This document shows, one piece after another, positions 23,570 through 34,867 of a stretch of 64,000 bases of DNA. The notes beneath the pieces are model-generated. The model saw only the letters and a list, made by a program, of their open reading frames with translations, had not been told where the DNA came from and searched no databases. A program made the position numbers and the translations under genes. The DNA is from Lytechinus pictus (taxonomy: Eukaryota > Echinodermata > Echinoidea > Temnopleuroida > Toxopneustidae), in contig NC_087261.1 of the NCBI RefSeq assembly GCF_037042905.1, positions 10,501,717 through 10,565,716 of the forward strand, in the 5' to 3' direction. Positions within the stretch are counted from its first letter, which is position 1, and each line of letters opens with the position of its first letter.

Positions 23570-23745
23570 TAAACATCGGTATTCAACTTTCTTATTCATT
23601 TCATGACACTTCTGTTCTCGAGCAACATGGGATGTTGGCCTCCGTCACTGAGGCTACAGTTGGAACGTGTCCGATGTGCCTTGGCCTGCTGCAAAGGAAA
23701 CATCAATATACACGAATCATCCGATGGAGGACATCCTAAAAAAAG
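23570..23745. other. Spacer before integrase
   Basis: No intact gene. A short frame immediately before 23,746 (MEDILKKG) fits the N-terminal side of integrases of this family, but is out of frame across an A-run at about 23,738-23,744. The true start may therefore lie upstream of 23,746. Confidence 0.4.
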
Positions 23746-24651
23746 GTGTATTACGATCCGGAAAACCCTGCCGGTTTTGGTGTTGTAGATGCTGTTTACC
23801 ACGAGCTAAGGAAACAAAACAAAAATATAAAGAGGTCGGACATAAAGGAATGGTTGACAGAACAATCGACTTACACACTTCACAAACCCCTACGGAGAAG
23901 GTTTAAACGAAACAGAGTCATCGTCTATGGCATAGATCATCAGTTGCAAGTGGACCTGGTTGATATGCAGGCTCTCTCGCGACAAAATAAAGGATTCAAA
24001 TATCTCCTGACCTGTATTGACATATTCTCCAAATATGCTTGGGTTTTACCCCTCAAAGACAAGAAAGCGGCGACCCTTGTTGAGGGCTTTCAGAAAATCT
24101 TGAAAGAAGGCCGAAAGCCATACAAACTACAATCTGATAAAGGAGGGGAATTTATCAACAAACCCTCTCAGCGCATGTTGAAAGAAGAAGACATCGTATT
24201 CTTTACTACTCAGAACGAAACAAAAGCTAGCGTAGTAGAAAGATTCAACCGAACCCTCAAAGAGAAGATGTTCAAGTACTTCACCAGTCACAACACACGC
24301 AAATACACGAATGTACTGCAAAAGTTTGTTTCAGCTTACAATCGTCGCAAGCACTCGAGTATCGGCCGCCCACCCTCGGAGGTTAAGGCAACGAATGAGA
24401 AGGATGTATGGATGACGTTGTACGCTGACCTACCTAAAAAGGGTTCCAAGGAGGCAAAGTTTCGAATGGGAGATCACGTGAGGCTTTCCATAGCAACGCA
24501 GGTTTTCAGGAAAGGGTATCTTCCAAAGTGGACGGAAGAGATATTCTCCATCAGCCGACTTATTGGAAGGACACCCATCGTCTACAAAGTCAAGGACGCC
24601 GGTGGAGAAGTCAAAAAGAAAAAAATATGTGAATGGGGGCGAATTGTTTGA
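23746..24651 (+). CDS. Polinton integrase (retroviral-type DDE, F54H12.3-like)
   Basis: A 301-codon frame begins at YYDPENPAGFG, a typical N-terminal block of transposon-derived F54H12.3-like integrases. The catalytic triad is visible: D in VDLVDM, D in LQSDKGGEF, and E in SVVERFNRTLKEK, about 35 residues later. SAYNRRKHSSIG follows, then a C-terminal chromodomain-like part (FRMGDHVRLS to YKVKD). It would join the element ends to target DNA. The listed first codon may be internal. The last dozen residues after the Lys run look off-family, so an A-run frameshift near 24,615 may have altered the tail. The core is intact. Confidence 0.92.
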   Translation: MYYDPENPAGFGVVDAVYHELRKQNKNIKRSDIKEWLTEQSTYTLHKPLRRRFKRNRVIVYGIDHQLQVDLVDMQALSRQNKGFKYLLTCIDIFSKYAWVLPLKDKKAATLVEGFQKILKEGRKPYKLQSDKGGEFINKPSQRMLKEEDIVFFTTQNETKASVVERFNRTLKEKMFKYFTSHNTRKYTNVLQKFVSAYNRRKHSSIGRPPSEVKATNEKDVWMTLYADLPKKGSKEAKFRMGDHVRLSIATQVFRKGYLPKWTEEIFSISRLIGRTPIVYKVKDAGGEVKKKKICEWGRIV

Positions 24652-24757
24652 TGGGAGACATGTTGATCTTAACATAAATACAATCAGGTATACTGTAAAC
24701 AATGTTGATCATCAGTGAAAAAAGAGAATTCAGCAATGTTTCATCATGAAACACTTG

Positions 24758-24822
24758 CTGGCCCCTAAAGAAAAGATTATCCATTATAAATAATAGAAAA
24801 GATTTTTTTTTTTAGGGGGCCT
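24758..24822. repeat. Short inverted repeat past the integrase
   Basis: GGCCCCTAAA near 24,762 is mirrored by TTTAGGGGGCC near 24,812, separated by AT-rich sequence. It could mark an old element edge, but no matching terminal repeat occurs on the left of the Polinton. Confidence 0.5.
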
Positions 24823-24893
24823 TGTATTCAGAAGTTGGATTCCTTTACTCTTCGTCTCAATCCTAAGATGAAAGAAGTCTTGGTACATGAGGA

Positions 24894-24980
24894 CCAGATA
24901 TTTTTACAGAATATGTAAACACATTTCTGAAACTAAAACAAGAATTAAGTGGTTGGTCTGCAAACTGCAAACCTCATGGT
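24894..24980 (+). pseudogene. Third Polinton polymerase scrap
   Basis: One open stretch of 29 codons encodes IFTEYVNTFLKLKQELSGW. This aligns with the LF..Y...FLK.KQE.SGWP block of the younger polymerase (about 19,970-20,025) and the older copy (about 13,620-13,690). Nothing before or after it aligns. It lies 470 bp beyond the 3' end of a minus-strand host gene, so a further insertion or rearranged fragment is implied. Confidence 0.75.
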
Positions 24981-25203
24981 ATTTGTTGGAATGTTGGGAT
25001 GCAAATAGCTTACAGGATATGATCATTTTCTTTACAAATTGATTGCCTTTAATGTACAATAGAACTTTTTTAGTAATTATATAATGCCAGTGTGTTATGT
25101 AACTTTTGTAAATCATGTGTTATCGACATTTGGATGTGATAGGCTCTTGGCCATGATGATCAATAAACACCACGTGTAACCTTAACTCTATCTGAAAATT
25201 GCC

Positions 25204-25209
25204 TTTATT
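25204..25209 (-). promoter_or_regulatory. Candidate poly(A) signal of the short IQANK1-like gene
   Basis: TTTATT on the plus strand is AATAAA on the minus strand, about 245 bp past the stop codon at 25,454. A signal by sequence and position only. Confidence 0.4.
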
Positions 25210-25453
25210 GCTATTATTGTCTTTGCACAAAACCTTTTCTCCTGTCAAAATAGGACACAAGAAGCCTCCAGACTTTCGACTCTTCTATAGGGTTTAAAAA
25301 AAACTGAAGGCATTCGTTATGATGAGTCAAATTGAGATGTTTTTCTTACGAGGAATGTGTCTACAGCTTTTTGGAACGAATACTGCTCTCTCCTGGGACA
25401 CATGGCTGTATACATTCATCAAGCCGATACCATGCCCTGTCGTATCTTACTCA

Positions 25454-28400
25454 TTACTCCTTGATCTTGATGATGCAAAACTTGTTCCTGATGTCTTGGG
25501 CGGGGTCAATCTTTGAGAGGATGATGAACTGGAAGTTACATGTGACGTGAGGTAAGAACTTGTCCTTCTCGTAATCTGGTCCATCCGCATCAGTGATAAG
25601 GTACTCGTACCTGCATAATAAATAGAGATTGATGTATGTTTAAAACATTAATAAATGAAAAGTAAATTCAAAATGATTGTTTTTTTTTTAGTTTATTTTA
25701 TGCTGATAAATGACAACAAGAAAAAAACAATCATGCAAAAATCAGGAAAAGCATCCCTTTTTTGGCACCTGGGTATAATTATAATCAATTAACGGGATTT
25801 CATTATATATCAATTGGGCAGTTTAAACACTTCCATTTATACTGGAAGTGAGAAACTTCAATTGTAAAGCTTACTTTTTAAATAAAAGCAGGGATACAAA
25901 AGAAGCAATATGATACAGTATTAAACATTTATAGTATTCTAGCACATGGTCAAACAGAAAGAGACTGGACCAAGACTAGCTCATTACGATACAAACAGAA
26001 TAATGCATCTAAATGGGTTTTTTACAAACTTGCTGTATAATTTAAATGAACGATGTTGGCATCAGGTTCACAACAGAACAAACAAACCCATAGGTAGCAC
26101 TTTTTATTTAGAAAAATTTGAAAAAAAATATACTCACTTCTCAAGTATTGATTTGTCCAAGACATCATTCATGAGATCTTTGTGGATTTCTTCAAACCTA
26201 TCTCTGCACGAGTTGAACATATCAGAGCCCCCAAAGTCGATGGTGAAATTATTGCCATATCTGTGGAGAATATATCGAGAAAATAGACAATGAACCAATT
26301 TCAAACAATGATGAGAACAAGCCATGTGTGCCAAATGAACTATCTATACTAGGTCCTTATTCTTTCTTGCATGAGCCACCATATGCATAATCAGGAGGGA
26401 TGTAATTAAAAATATGAAAAAATTAAACCATTTACAATTCACATGACTGCAAAAGGTGGTAAAGTCAGTTTCCTGTATATAATCATGCGACTTGAAAACA
26501 CAATTTGCATCACTTGAAGTCCGCTCCAACTCTGTCTGTGTTCAGTCTATGCAACATACAACATAAACTAAAGAAATATGTTTAAAACTTTACATAGGAT
26601 GCCTATTCAACAACAAGTGGAACGCCTCTGGCAGTCTCGCCTGCATTACGCAATGCGATATAGCAGCAGTGCTTCCTTTGAAAATATCTAATGAATGTTA
26701 TTCACAGAATAAAACACTAATATGATAATAAAATATTATGTCCATTGACCCAAAATGACCTTTGACCATGATCATGTGACCTAAGACATGTGCAAAACAA
26801 TCATTCATACTTGATTATCCTTATGTCGATGTTTCATGAGCTAGATCCATAAACTTCCTTAGTTATGATGCCAATTGATTCAACACATACTCCCAACACG
26901 GCCAGAGTTCATTGACCTTTAAATGACCTTTGATCTTGGCCATGTTCCTGAAATGCACACAGGATATTCAGGGATACATTGCTGCTCTTATGTCCAAGTT
27001 TCATGAACTAGATCCATTGACTTTTAAAGTTATGATGACAATTCCACAAATACCCCCATCATTACCAAAGTTTGTTGACCCTAAATGACCTTTGACCTTG
27101 GTCATGTGACCTGAAACTCGCACAGGATGTTCAAGGATACTTGATTGCTCTTATGTCCACATTTCATGAACTAGATCCATAAAATTTCAAGGTTATGATG
27201 ACAATTCCTCAAATAACCCAAACATGGCCAAAGTTTGTTGACCCTAAGTTACCTTTGACCTTGGTCATGTGACCTGAAACTCGCACATGATATTCAGGGA
27301 TACAGAGTTGCTCTTATGACCAAGTTTCATAAACTAGATCCATAAAATTTCAAAGTTATGATGACAATTCCTCAAATAACCCTAATATGGCCAAAGTTCG
27401 TTGACCGTGAGTGACCTTTGACCTTAATCATGTGACCAGAAACTCAGGCAGGATCTTCAGTGATACACTATTAACCTTAGATCTACGTTTTATGAACTAG
27501 GTCCATATACTTTTGAAGTTATGACAACATTTCAAAAACTTAACCTTGGTTAGGATTTCGATATTGATTCCCCCAACATGGTCCAAGTTCATTGACCCTA
27601 AATGACCTTTGACCTTAGTCATGTGACCTGAAACTCAGACAGGATGTTCAGTAATACTTGATTAGCCTTATGGCCAAGTTTCATGAACTAGGTTCATATA
27701 CTTTCTAAGTTATGATGACATTTCAAAAACTTAACCTTGGTTAAGATTTCAATGTTGACGACGCCGCCGCCGTCGCCAAAGCGGCGCCTATAGTCTCGCT
27801 CTGCTATGCAGGAGAGACAAAAATTACATTCACTTCATTGATGATCTTTTCATTTATTCATCAGCATATTAAAAATTGTAATTTTGAAGATAAATGAAAG
27901 TAGTTGCATTATAAACACTGACTTTAAGTTTAATGGCAAGAAAATTATGTAAAACCAAGGATTAATTGTCTGATGTCACTGGGACCCACTGTATATAGTA
28001 TTATGGTATAACTTCCCTGAAATCCTTGATTTTGATTGGCTGCTGCAGCTGCACATCGTTACTAATGATTAATTGTTACCATTGTAGCTAATACCATTGG
28101 AGTTCAAAGTTACCATAAATTAAAGTAACATTTATGCAATGGGAACCTGGTACAGAACTTTACATCAGGGCGCTGTGAACAATTGTTTTACACAGGGTTG
28201 ATGATTTAAATTTGGCAAGCAAAAGACAGATAAATTTGACAAGCAAAAAAAATAAAAACTGTTTCACAACAAAATGCGGGAGGCTTCAGCCCCCCACTTT
28301 TTTCCAAAACCGTGTAAAAAACGTAAAAATGACCATGTGATTGTGATTTTTTGCATGGTCAGCCTCCCCCCACTTTTGGCTCAGCCCCCTATGAAAACGG

Positions 28401-30219
28401 TTCCGCCGCCCCGTATTTCAGAGCTGAGGTATATGTAGGCCTACTTCGGGGCCCCGATTTAGAGTTACGATTGATCCTCTTTGTAAGACGGGGCCCGGAA
28501 AACAAACAAACGGTTTCGGCAACCTCCCCGATGATTGTCTTTCCCATGACCCCCCCCCCCATGATATTCAAGAAGTGGTTTTAAAAAAGAGAGGAAGGGG
28601 GGAGAGAAAACGTGAAATGAGAGTGCAGGGGCCTGGAAACGATTTTTGAAGAGGTCGGGGTGCTTGTTTAGAAACATAAAAAAAGTTAAATGCATGCAAT
28701 AAAAATCTTAAGCACACATCCGTCAAGCTTACCAGCTAATTGGTTTTTCGTTGTTGGTTTTTTTATTTTATCTATAGGTCTATGTTTTTGTTTTGTTTCA
28801 TCGTAAATACTTTCCCCTCTCTATGCAACCCATTTGTACATTTTCTAAGAAAAGGCGCTCATTTTATTATTCAGCACCCCGCTTCCCAGGTCCGCGAAGG
28901 AGGGGAAATTTTAAGACCAGTCGTTGGTTGATTGTGCAGCTCCCTCACCCCAGTAATTTAATACTAAACGTCTTTCCCCCTGTCATAAAAGGCCGCGCCC
29001 CTATACACCCACCTGACAGGTACCTTATACCGGTAACCCCATACCAACATGTATATTTTTTCGAAGAGAAACCAAGTTTCTGTTCCCTTCTGCATAAACA
29101 CAACACCAAACAAACAGATAATAAAGATACACAAAGAGGGCTACCCCGGGGGGCTACAAACCTTATTGATCCAATAAGACGTTTCCTTATCGTTTCTGCT
29201 TGCATGTCCGACGGAGAGATGGCGTCCAAACAATTACCTCCTTGGTAACGAAGAAATACCGCTGCTCTCCCGCCGCTATCGACGATCATCGGCCATTTCC
29301 CTGTCGACTTGATCTTCCCGTCATCATCCTTGAGTACGTCCGAGAGATCTTTGAGTTCGATCTCGATGATGACCGGCTTGGGCTGTTCGTCAGTGGTTGA
29401 CATCTTGGCTAGCTTGTCAGTCACATCTACAAGACGACAACATATCAAAGGATGAATTTATTTCAGTTAATATTGTCCACTATAGTGTAAATAGTGAGAA
29501 AAGATATAGGGAAAAAATGTGAAATAAAAGATTTTTTTGTATTTTACTATACTAAAAGCCTGGATCTAGGCATTGACGTAAAATATAAGCCTGACGTCTG
29601 GATTGTCATGAAGAAGCGACACTAATTTTCTCAATTAAGGCACATTTTCAAATAATCACGAAAATTCCAGACATAACCAAGGATACAAATAAATTTGCAA
29701 ATGTATCAACATTTTTCAAGAGGCCTAATTTAATATGATGAAAACAATATATGCTTATATATACTCAAAACTATTAATTACTTATAGGCCTTTAGGGGAC
29801 TTAAATATTGAGAACACTGAGAAATCAATAACATCGTCATATGGCGATGTGGGTTCAAACAAAAACAAATAAGGTTCCAAATTAAATAAAGCCGTCAGCC
29901 TTATAATATTACATTACTCAACAAAAATGACTTTTCCCAACTTTTCGCTATAGTATTAAGGAAACGCCCATGTCATGAGTAGCATATTTCAATTAGCAAG
30001 AAAAATAGGAAAACAATCAGGAATATTCAGAATCAGATTATTTCCTCAACATGAAGAAAAGATCTAGTCTATACGATAAGTTTTACCTTTTGCATCCTTG
30101 CTTGATGTGGCGCCTTTCTTTTGAGATGAAACTGGAGTTGTTTTTCTGCCGCCATTTGCACCGGTCTTCTTTGCGGGAGTTGCTTTCTTCGGGACCGCTG
30201 TTGGTTTCTTTGGAGGCAT
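25454..30219 (-). CDS. Short IQANK1-like paralog: Lys-rich start plus dynein-AAA5-like domain
   Basis: Four minus-strand exons fit one frame: 30,219-30,087, 29,426-29,162, 26,260-26,138 and 25,610-25,454 (total 678 nt, 225 residues plus stop TAA). All introns have GT donors and AG acceptors; phases are 1, 2, 2. Residues 1-44 are Lys/Pro/Ala-rich (MPPKKPTAVPKK). Residues about 66-225 form a domain starting KWPMIVDSGGRAAVFLRY that parallels the region of dynein heavy chains around AAA5 (RWPL.ID...). No Walker motif is seen, so it is probably not an ATPase. It matches the last three exons of the neighbouring gene at 36,365-50,833, and lacks that gene's IQ, ankyrin and coiled-coil parts. Function is unknown; an axonemal or ciliary role is inferred. 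Confidence 0.85.
26611..27823. repeat. DR1-bearing interspersed repeat, copy 1 (intron of short IQANK1-like gene)
   Basis: It starts ACAAGTGGAACGCCTCTGG and ends with a CTCGC/GCAGG..GAGAC region that partly mirrors the left end. Inside are about six units of about 160-190 bp, each with TGACCTTTGACC or a near variant (near 26,757, 26,930, 27,086, 27,247, 27,410 and 27,600) followed by TCATGTGACC. It lacks coding capacity. Confidence 0.85.
27824..29161. other. Intronic sequence, no gene seen
   Basis: It contains a partial relative of the TTAA-bounded MITE (about 27,880-27,980) and C-rich element debris near 28,290-28,410, ending in an inverse GGGGCGGCGGA hAT-type terminus. No exon is supported. 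Confidence 0.4.
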
Positions 30220-30797
30220 TTCGTCGAATGCAAGTGGGCGTTAATTGGTGGTTACAAATTAAAGAGTTGTTCTAGCTAACTTGTGTTTCATGATTTACAC
30301 CAGTTGAACTTCATTTTCTCATGTTCTCTGAATTATGTGTTGGCCAAGTATTACCAGGTGGGTATATATATATACTTACGCGGGGTGGGTATATGTGTAC
30401 TGTACAAATGCGGCAAAAACACTGTATCTGCATCGTTACTGCAAACAAACTCGTGCTACAGGTGGGTACGGTGCGCGCCAATCATAATCCAAAAGATACC
30501 TTCTTTTATTGTTACGTCATCTTGGCCCGATCGATTGTTATCAAGCGGGTTTCAATAGAATGGAGCCCGACCTCAGAGTATGGGGAAGCTGTATTGTTAC
30601 GTTGTAAATATACTTTTAAGCTCGTTTGAATATTTTTTTTGTTGTTCAACCTTTCCTTTCATTCCGCTTCTTATCTTTTCGGCGCAAGGGTCCCTAATAA
30701 TCCTATTCTCTCCTTCTATATCTTTAATGTTTATTCGATCGTTTCAGTTGTCTCGTCTATCCATTGATGCCCACTGTCAAATTGATGTTGATGGCAG

Positions 30798-32285
30798 CAC
30801 TGGCGTAAATCCCGGGGGGGATAGGGGGGATATATCCCCCCCACTTTTCGAGGAGGGGGGGGATGGCCTGTACAAACATCCCCACACTTTTTACGAAAGA
30901 AATGAAAAAAAAAATCATAAGAGACAATTGTTTTATTGGTGAAAATTCTTCCTAAAATACCGCTTAACAAATAAAACAATATTTTGATTGAATCATAAAA
31001 TGCAAATAAAGAGCCATTTCACCATTTCCAAACGAATTAATTACTTATGTGCTTATTATAACATTGAAGAGAAACCCCCTTTTTCTTCCAATTCATCAAT
31101 GTTGGGGTCTTTGGGAAGGGATTAAGATGGAATGTCAAAAAATTTTGAATGTAATCTCTAATAAAACCATCATGGGGTAAAAAATATAATAATATTGGAG
31201 GGGTATTTGCCGTATGGACATACAGTGGCGTAACTATACGGGGGGCATGGGGGGGGCACATCCCCCCCATCGGCTGACAAAAAAAAACGGGGAAAGGGGG
31301 GAAAGGAGAAAAAAGGGAGAAAGGAAGAGAAACGTACGTAGTGGGAAAGAAGAAAATATTATTCATTATAATGTTATATTATATTATAATTATGTTATGT
31401 TACATTACAACTTTATGAAACATAATTTGCCCAGGGCTTACGTCTTTTTTATTGTTCCTGGTGCTCGCATTGTCTGTTTAACGAGATATATATAATCCAG
31501 TTGTACTAAAACATCCCGTTTTCAAGTCAATATAAACCAAATATATTTCCTAGCACTTGAGTTATCATTTGTTTTATGTAGTGACATATGCTTCTTTTTC
31601 ATGACTCAAAAGTGATTGCCCCATGTTAAGGTCTTCGTATATATGAAACATTTCCTGTCCGTGATTACGTTCGCATTAGTGGATTGGTGAGATATGTCTG
31701 CTCTTCATGAATTCCTAAAATCAGTCCTTAAAATTTCCCTTCTTCTGATCTGAATATCAAAAATTTTTAGCTCGCGCTTCGCGCTCGCATCATTTGGTTA
31801 ATTAAATACGTATGGTCCTAATTAATTCCTACAAAGAAACCTTAGAATGCCCCACTTCAGGTCTGAATTATCTATGTTTTCAGCTCGCGCTTCGCGCTCG
31901 CATTGTTTAGCGAGACAGGTAGCTATCATGATTACACAAATTTGATTATAATTGTCCCTTTTTCGGTGTGAATATAAAAAAAATTCAGCTCGCGCTTCGC
32001 GCTCGCATTATTTGATCAGTGACATACACCGTTTAATGACATTGTCCTTAAAATGTCTCTATTAGGTCAGTATAACTGGCAACTTCGCGCGCTCACTAGC
32101 GCACTCACTTATTGATTCAAAAATTTTGCTGGTGCCCCCCCCCCCCTCCCCAATGCCGTGACCCACGGTACGCCACTGTGGACATATCAATGACAATTCG
32201 TTGCATATCTAAAAACATGATTGCAAAAAAATGCCAAAATATTTCAGTCATCCCCCCCACCCATCAACACGGATTTACGCCAGTG
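30798..32285. mobile_element. hAT-like MITE split by a second hAT-like insertion (outer element)
   Basis: The ends CACTGGCGTAAATCC are inverted, and both sides carry GATGGCAG (30,790-30,797 and 32,286-32,293), a perfect 8-bp duplication. A second element occupies 31,223-32,178. Removing it and its duplication leaves about 520 bp with no coding capacity. G and C runs sit just inside the ends. Confidence 0.85.
31223..32178. mobile_element. hAT-like non-autonomous element nested in another (inner element)
   Basis: The ends CAGTGGCGTA are inverted and flanked by TGGACATA at 31,215-31,222 and 32,179-32,186. The inside repeats GCTCGCGCTTCGCGCTCGCA near 31,770, 31,883 and 31,987, with a variant near 32,083. 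That is about 105-112 bp spacing and the same array type as in 1,388-2,457. No transposase is present. Confidence 0.87.
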
Positions 32286-33050
32286 GATGGCAGTCCCCAG
32301 TCGAGGACTAACTTGGTTTGTTTACATAAAGATCAAGGCCTACCGGGATCGATCTTTCCACGTATTTTTGCTTTAAATTCCTCTCCTTAAATAGGCCCAA
32401 CATGTTTTTTCTCTCTCTCCCTCTCCCTAAAATTTAAAATTCCCTTTCAACTTACTTCTCTCTCTCTCTTTCTTCCCTCCTCTCACTTCCATCGATTTCT
32501 TCTTGACATATTCCACTGCCTCAACTTTCTCTTTTTTATCAAAAATAGCAAAATATGTCTTCTCTGAGATTCAAATGCTTGCTTTATCACTATGACCAAA
32601 CATTTGACCTCTTCTTTTCTGTAAACTTGGTACTCTCATCTTAAAAAAAAAAAACAAGACAATTAGAATTCTTTTCAAAATATTTAATTTAAAATCATAA
32701 AAAAACTTAAAAATCCAAAGATGTATAATATATATCAATATACACATTAATGGACGGAAGGACGATGTCTCAGTCCTGGATGGAAGAAAAACTTGCTCTG
32801 AAAAGAACATGGACGGAACGTATTAGGCCTAATGTGAACAAGCATTTTAATGCATTTCAGAAGTAAAATACAAAAAGAAGGCACTATATATATTAGATCA
32901 AGGCTCATGCATTCAGCTTGAATTTCAGTAAAAACTACAAAATCAACATATACTTGCAAACTACTATAATTGCAAGTGGAAATCCATACAAAGATACCGA
33001 CGTAATCTGGATCTACCGTGTGAGTAACCCCCCCCCCCCAAAAAAAAAAA
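32286..33050. other. Intergenic, no gene seen
   Basis: Pyrimidine-rich tract (CTCTCTC) near 32,410-32,490, then AT-rich DNA and a C/A homopolymer pair near 33,030-33,050. No exon is recognised. Confidence 0.4.
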
Positions 33051-34007
33051 ACAAGTGGAATGCCTCTGGCCGTCTCACCTGCATCACGCGATTCAATATA
33101 GCAGCAGTGCTGATTTTGAAAACTACTATGACTCGCACAAGATGTTCAGTGATACTTGGTTACTCTTATTTCCACGTTTTATGAACTAGACCAATACACT
33201 TAAAGAGATATGATGGCAATTCAACAAATACATGTACCAGCAACGTGGCCAAAGTTCTTTGACCTTACATGACCTTTGACCTTGATCATGTGACCTGAAA
33301 CTCGCACAGGATGTTCAGTGATACCTGATTACTCTTATGTCCAAGTTTTATGAACTAGACCAACACACTTTCAAATTTATGGCTGTAATTCGACAAATAC
33401 CCCAATTTGGCCAAAGTTCATTGACCCTAAATGACCTTTGACCTTGATCATGTGACCTGAAACTTGCACAGGATGTTCAGTAATACTTGATTACTATTAT
33501 GTCCAAGTTTCATGAATCAGATCCATAAACTTTCAAAGTTATGATGGTAATTCAACAGATACCCCCAATTTGGCCAAAGTTCATTGACCCTAAATGACCT
33601 TTGACCTTGATCATGTGACGTGAAACTCATGCAGGATGTTCAGTGATACTTGATTAACCTTATGTATAAGTTTCATGAACTAGGTCCATATATTTTCTAA
33701 GTTATGATGACATTTCAAAAACTTAACCTTAGGTTAAGATTTTGATGTTGATTCCCCCAACACGGTCTAAGTTCATTGACCCTAAATGACCTTTGACCTT
33801 GGTCATGTGACATGAAACTCAGGCAGGATGTTCAGTAATACTTGATTAACCTTATGGCCAAGTTTCATGAACTAGGTCCATATACTTTCTAAGTTATGCT
33901 GTCATTTCAAAAACTTAACCTCAGGTTAAGATTTGGTGTTGACGCCGCCGCCGTCGCCGTCGGAAAAGCGGCGCCTATAGTCTCACTCTGCTATGCAGGT
34001 GAGACAA
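33051..34007. repeat. DR1-bearing interspersed repeat, copy 2 (between the two IQANK1-like genes)
   Basis: Same ends and internal units as copy 1. TGACCTTTGACC occurs near 33,268, 33,430, 33,593 and 33,785, each followed by a CATGTGAC motif. It ends with a GCCGCCGCCGTCGCCGTC stretch and CTATGCAGGTGAGAC. Confidence 0.87.
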
Positions 34008-34676
34008 AAAATGACACGAGCACATAATCATTGTATAGCCGAAAGAAGATTTTCTCCCAAATAATTTGATACCATATTTATGTGGTATGTCTTCACACTT
34101 GGATAATTAGTATATAGGTATTCTTTGCAGTGGTGTAAATTTTGTCTTGCGTCAAAGTAAGGCACAACTCCAATTAATGAATCCAGATGTCAATGTCATA
34201 ACTCATAAGCCTGGGTTGTTTTAAAATCCATTGCAAAACACTTTTCAATAATTAACATTAGAATTGTTTAATAAACACTTTTTACTGAGTATCAATTCTC
34301 GAGTTAATTTTATTGAATAGAGGTTTGCAAACCGGCTTACTGACTCGTGTAGGATTAAGACATCATTGGCATCTGAATTCATTCATTGCAGCCATGCCTT
34401 ATCAAACTTTACATCACAATAAAAAAATACCTCCTGATTATCCAAGCGTCAACACATACCACATAAATATGGTAACAAATTATTTTGGAGAAGATACTCT
34501 TACAGGCCATGTAATATGTATGTGTTCATGAAGATTTTTCCCTTAAGCTGAAGATTTGTGAGGTGTCATTTTTTTTTACTCACAAGAATAGAGTGTTTCA
34601 TTAAGCTCTTTATCAATTACAAATGACTTAATGCAAGACTGGAATCCCTTTCTTGTGCTAAGTGATATATCCCTGT

Positions 34677-34859
34677 CAGGGGCGGATCCAGGATTTTCCA
34701 AAAGGGGGGGGGGCAGTTTTTCCTAAGAAAAAAGAAAAAGGTTTTCAACAGAGAATTAAGGATATTTCGTTCACGAGAAAGTTTGACCAAAAAAAAGGGT
34801 ACGTCCTCAAAAGAGGGGGCACGGGCCGGCTGTGCCCCCCCCCCCCGGGTCCTCCAGTG
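34677..34859. mobile_element. Very short hAT-like MITE
   Basis: Left end CAGGGGCGGATCCAGG, right end the inverse of CACTGGAGGA. The flanks ATCCCTGT (34,669-34,676) and ATTCCTGT (34,860-34,867) match at 7 of 8. An internal-deletion form related to 3,899-4,250. Confidence 0.65.
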
Positions 34860-34867
34860 ATTCCTGT

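Noticed and set aside
28945-29161. Extension of the minus-strand frame past 29,162 in the short IQANK1-like gene
   Set aside because: The paralogous exon ends at the same ATAAG/GT donor, and the following residues have no counterpart in the long gene.
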